From: Prevotella vespertina
GTDB lineage: Bacteria > Bacteroidota > Bacteroidia > Bacteroidales > Bacteroidaceae
NCBI RefSeq assembly: GCF_009728485.1
Contig: NZ_VVIQ01000004.1
Coordinates: forward strand, 124,001 to 188,000
Length of the DNA stretch: 64,000 nt
Direction of reading: 5' to 3'
Part shown: one piece after another, positions 63,148 through 64,000 of the stretch
How the letters are laid out: each line of letters begins with the position of its first letter
How positions within the stretch are numbered: position 1 is the first letter of the stretch
Made by a program: the position numbers and the translations under genes
Notes under the pieces: generated by a model
Told to the model about the DNA's origin: nothing
Seen by the model: only the letters and a program-made list of their open reading frames with translations
Database searches by the model: none

Positions 63148-64000
63148 ATGAAGCGGATAACAAATCTTATTCTCCTATTAGCTGTATTGCTATGGGGGTG
63201 TCAATCAAAGAAAGCTGAGCAGCAAACGAATGTCGTTTACACGTCTACAACGCCATTAGTTTCTGATGTTAGTCTTCCGCAAAGTTATGTGGCTAACATC
63301 CAATCTAAGCGTAACATTGAGGTTCGTTCACAGCAAGAAGGAATCTTACAGCAAGTCTTTGTTAGTGAAGGACAGATGGTTCATGCTGGTCAACCCTTGT
63401 TTCGTATTGCCATCGTGGGCGAAGATGAGGAGATTGAGAAAGCTCGTTCTGCACAAGAACAAGCTGAGATTGATTTGCAAAACACAAGTAGACTAACCGA
63501 CAACAACATTATTTCCCCTAATGCAAAGCGCATGGCAAAAGCAAAGCTGCAGTCTGCCAGTGCAGATTATAAGCTAGCCGTATTGCATAAGAAGTTAGCT
63601 CTTATCCGCGCACCCTTTACAGGTGTCTTAGGGAGAATACCGCAAAAGGTGGGTAGTTTCATTCAACAAGATGACCTATTGACAACGCTCTCTGATAACT
63701 CACAAATGCAAGTCTACTTCAACATCTCAGAGACTGACTACCTTGATTTTCAGCAACACCCCGACCTTTACACACAGTTACCTCTGAAGCTATTGTTGGC
63801 TAATGGCAGTACATTCCCAGCCCAAGGACATATCAAGGACATCTCTGGACAATTCGACAATGCCACTGGAACCATCTCTGTTCGCTCTCTCTTTGCTAAT
63901 CCAAAGGGGCTTTTACGTAACGGACAGACTGGAACTGTACAGCTACTCGTGCGTAAGAATCATGCAATGATTATCCCTCAAGAGGCTGTCTATGAGTTGC
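63148..64000 (+). CDS. RND efflux periplasmic adaptor lipoprotein (partial, runs off the window)
   Basis: The frame is open from ATG 63148 to the window end (284 codons). Lipoprotein signal MKRITNLILLLAVLLWGC (Cys18). Then the lipoyl/barrel-sandwich region (NIEVRSQQEGILQQVFVSEG, split by the helical hairpin EIEKARSAQEQAEIDLQN), then IRAPFTGVLGRI and a beta-barrel part (GTISVRSLFANPKGLLRNGQ). This is the AcrA/MexA type, joining an inner-membrane RND pump to a TolC-like channel. The pump gene should follow beyond the window. Confidence 0.9.
   Translation, partial: MKRITNLILLLAVLLWGCQSKKAEQQTNVVYTSTTPLVSDVSLPQSYVANIQSKRNIEVRSQQEGILQQVFVSEGQMVHAGQPLFRIAIVGEDEEIEKARSAQEQAEIDLQNTSRLTDNNIISPNAKRMAKAKLQSASADYKLAVLHKKLALIRAPFTGVLGRIPQKVGSFIQQDDLLTTLSDNSQMQVYFNISETDYLDFQQHPDLYTQLPLKLLLANGSTFPAQGHIKDISGQFDNATGTISVRSLFANPKGLLRNGQTGTVQLLVRKNHAMIIPQEAVYEL

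Overview
The window looks like a chromosomal piece of an oral or gut Bacteroidales bacterium, most likely Prevotella or a close relative. The support is a SusC/SusD pair, type IX secretion tails on secreted enzymes, Bacteroidales-only families (DUF5687, DUF4468, DUF3408), and promoters of the TTTG-N19/20-TAnnTTTG type. These calls come from reading the sequence; no database search was run.

Layout. (1) 1-3465: core genes, namely the end of ftsK, a LolA-like carrier and a DUF5687 membrane protein. (2) About 4.3-44.4 kb: a roughly 40 kb integrative mobilizable element. Two tyrosine recombinases sit at its left end. Two excisionase-like HTH proteins, a VapE-type ATPase, a primase, a DUF3408 protein, a probable oriT, MobC and a relaxase sit at its right end. 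The cargo between them is mostly defence-like: a three-gene cassette with an FtsZ/tubulin-like GTPase (7.7-9.5 kb), two DUF262 proteins plus a phosphoesterase (9.7-14.2 kb), a decaying minus-strand gene pair (14.2-15.9 kb), a broken M23 peptidase and two secreted proteins (16.1-17.9 kb), and a large methylation/kinase defence operon (18.1-37.2 kb). Broken HNH and exonuclease remnants follow. (3) 44.9-45.7 kb: two identical tRNA-Lys genes, then tRNA-Thr and tRNA-Gly on the minus strand. (4) 46-62.3 kb, minus strand: a glycan utilization locus, susC-susD followed by three different GH85 endo-beta-N-acetylglucosaminidases. This suggests release and uptake of N-glycans from host glycoproteins. (5) 63.1 kb to the end: the start of an RND-type efflux adaptor lipoprotein.

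The most interesting part is 18.1-37.2 kb. A small HTH regulator, an N6-adenine methylase and a two-TRD specificity subunit are present without any HsdR. In the same direction follow an AlbA_2/HATPase protein, a 55-residue CpXC zinc protein, a NERD-pseudokinase-kinase-ATPase protein, an unrecognised 518-residue protein and an 1845-residue PD-(D/E)XK plus HerA-type ATPase. This order resembles the methylation-associated defence system (MADS) as I remember it. The locus also has a PP2C phosphatase, a Bacteroidales HTH-like protein and a papain-like cysteine peptidase in translationally coupled order, plus the AlbA_2 and CpXC genes. I do not recall these from the described system. Inference: the methylase and specificity subunit mark self DNA, kinase and phosphatase set the activation state, and the HerA-nuclease is the effector.

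Several cargo genes carry one clear lesion each: a frameshift in a C6 tract, a frameshift in the M23 gene, and in-frame stops at 14495, 14348 and 37804. These could be real decay, phase variation or sequencing error.
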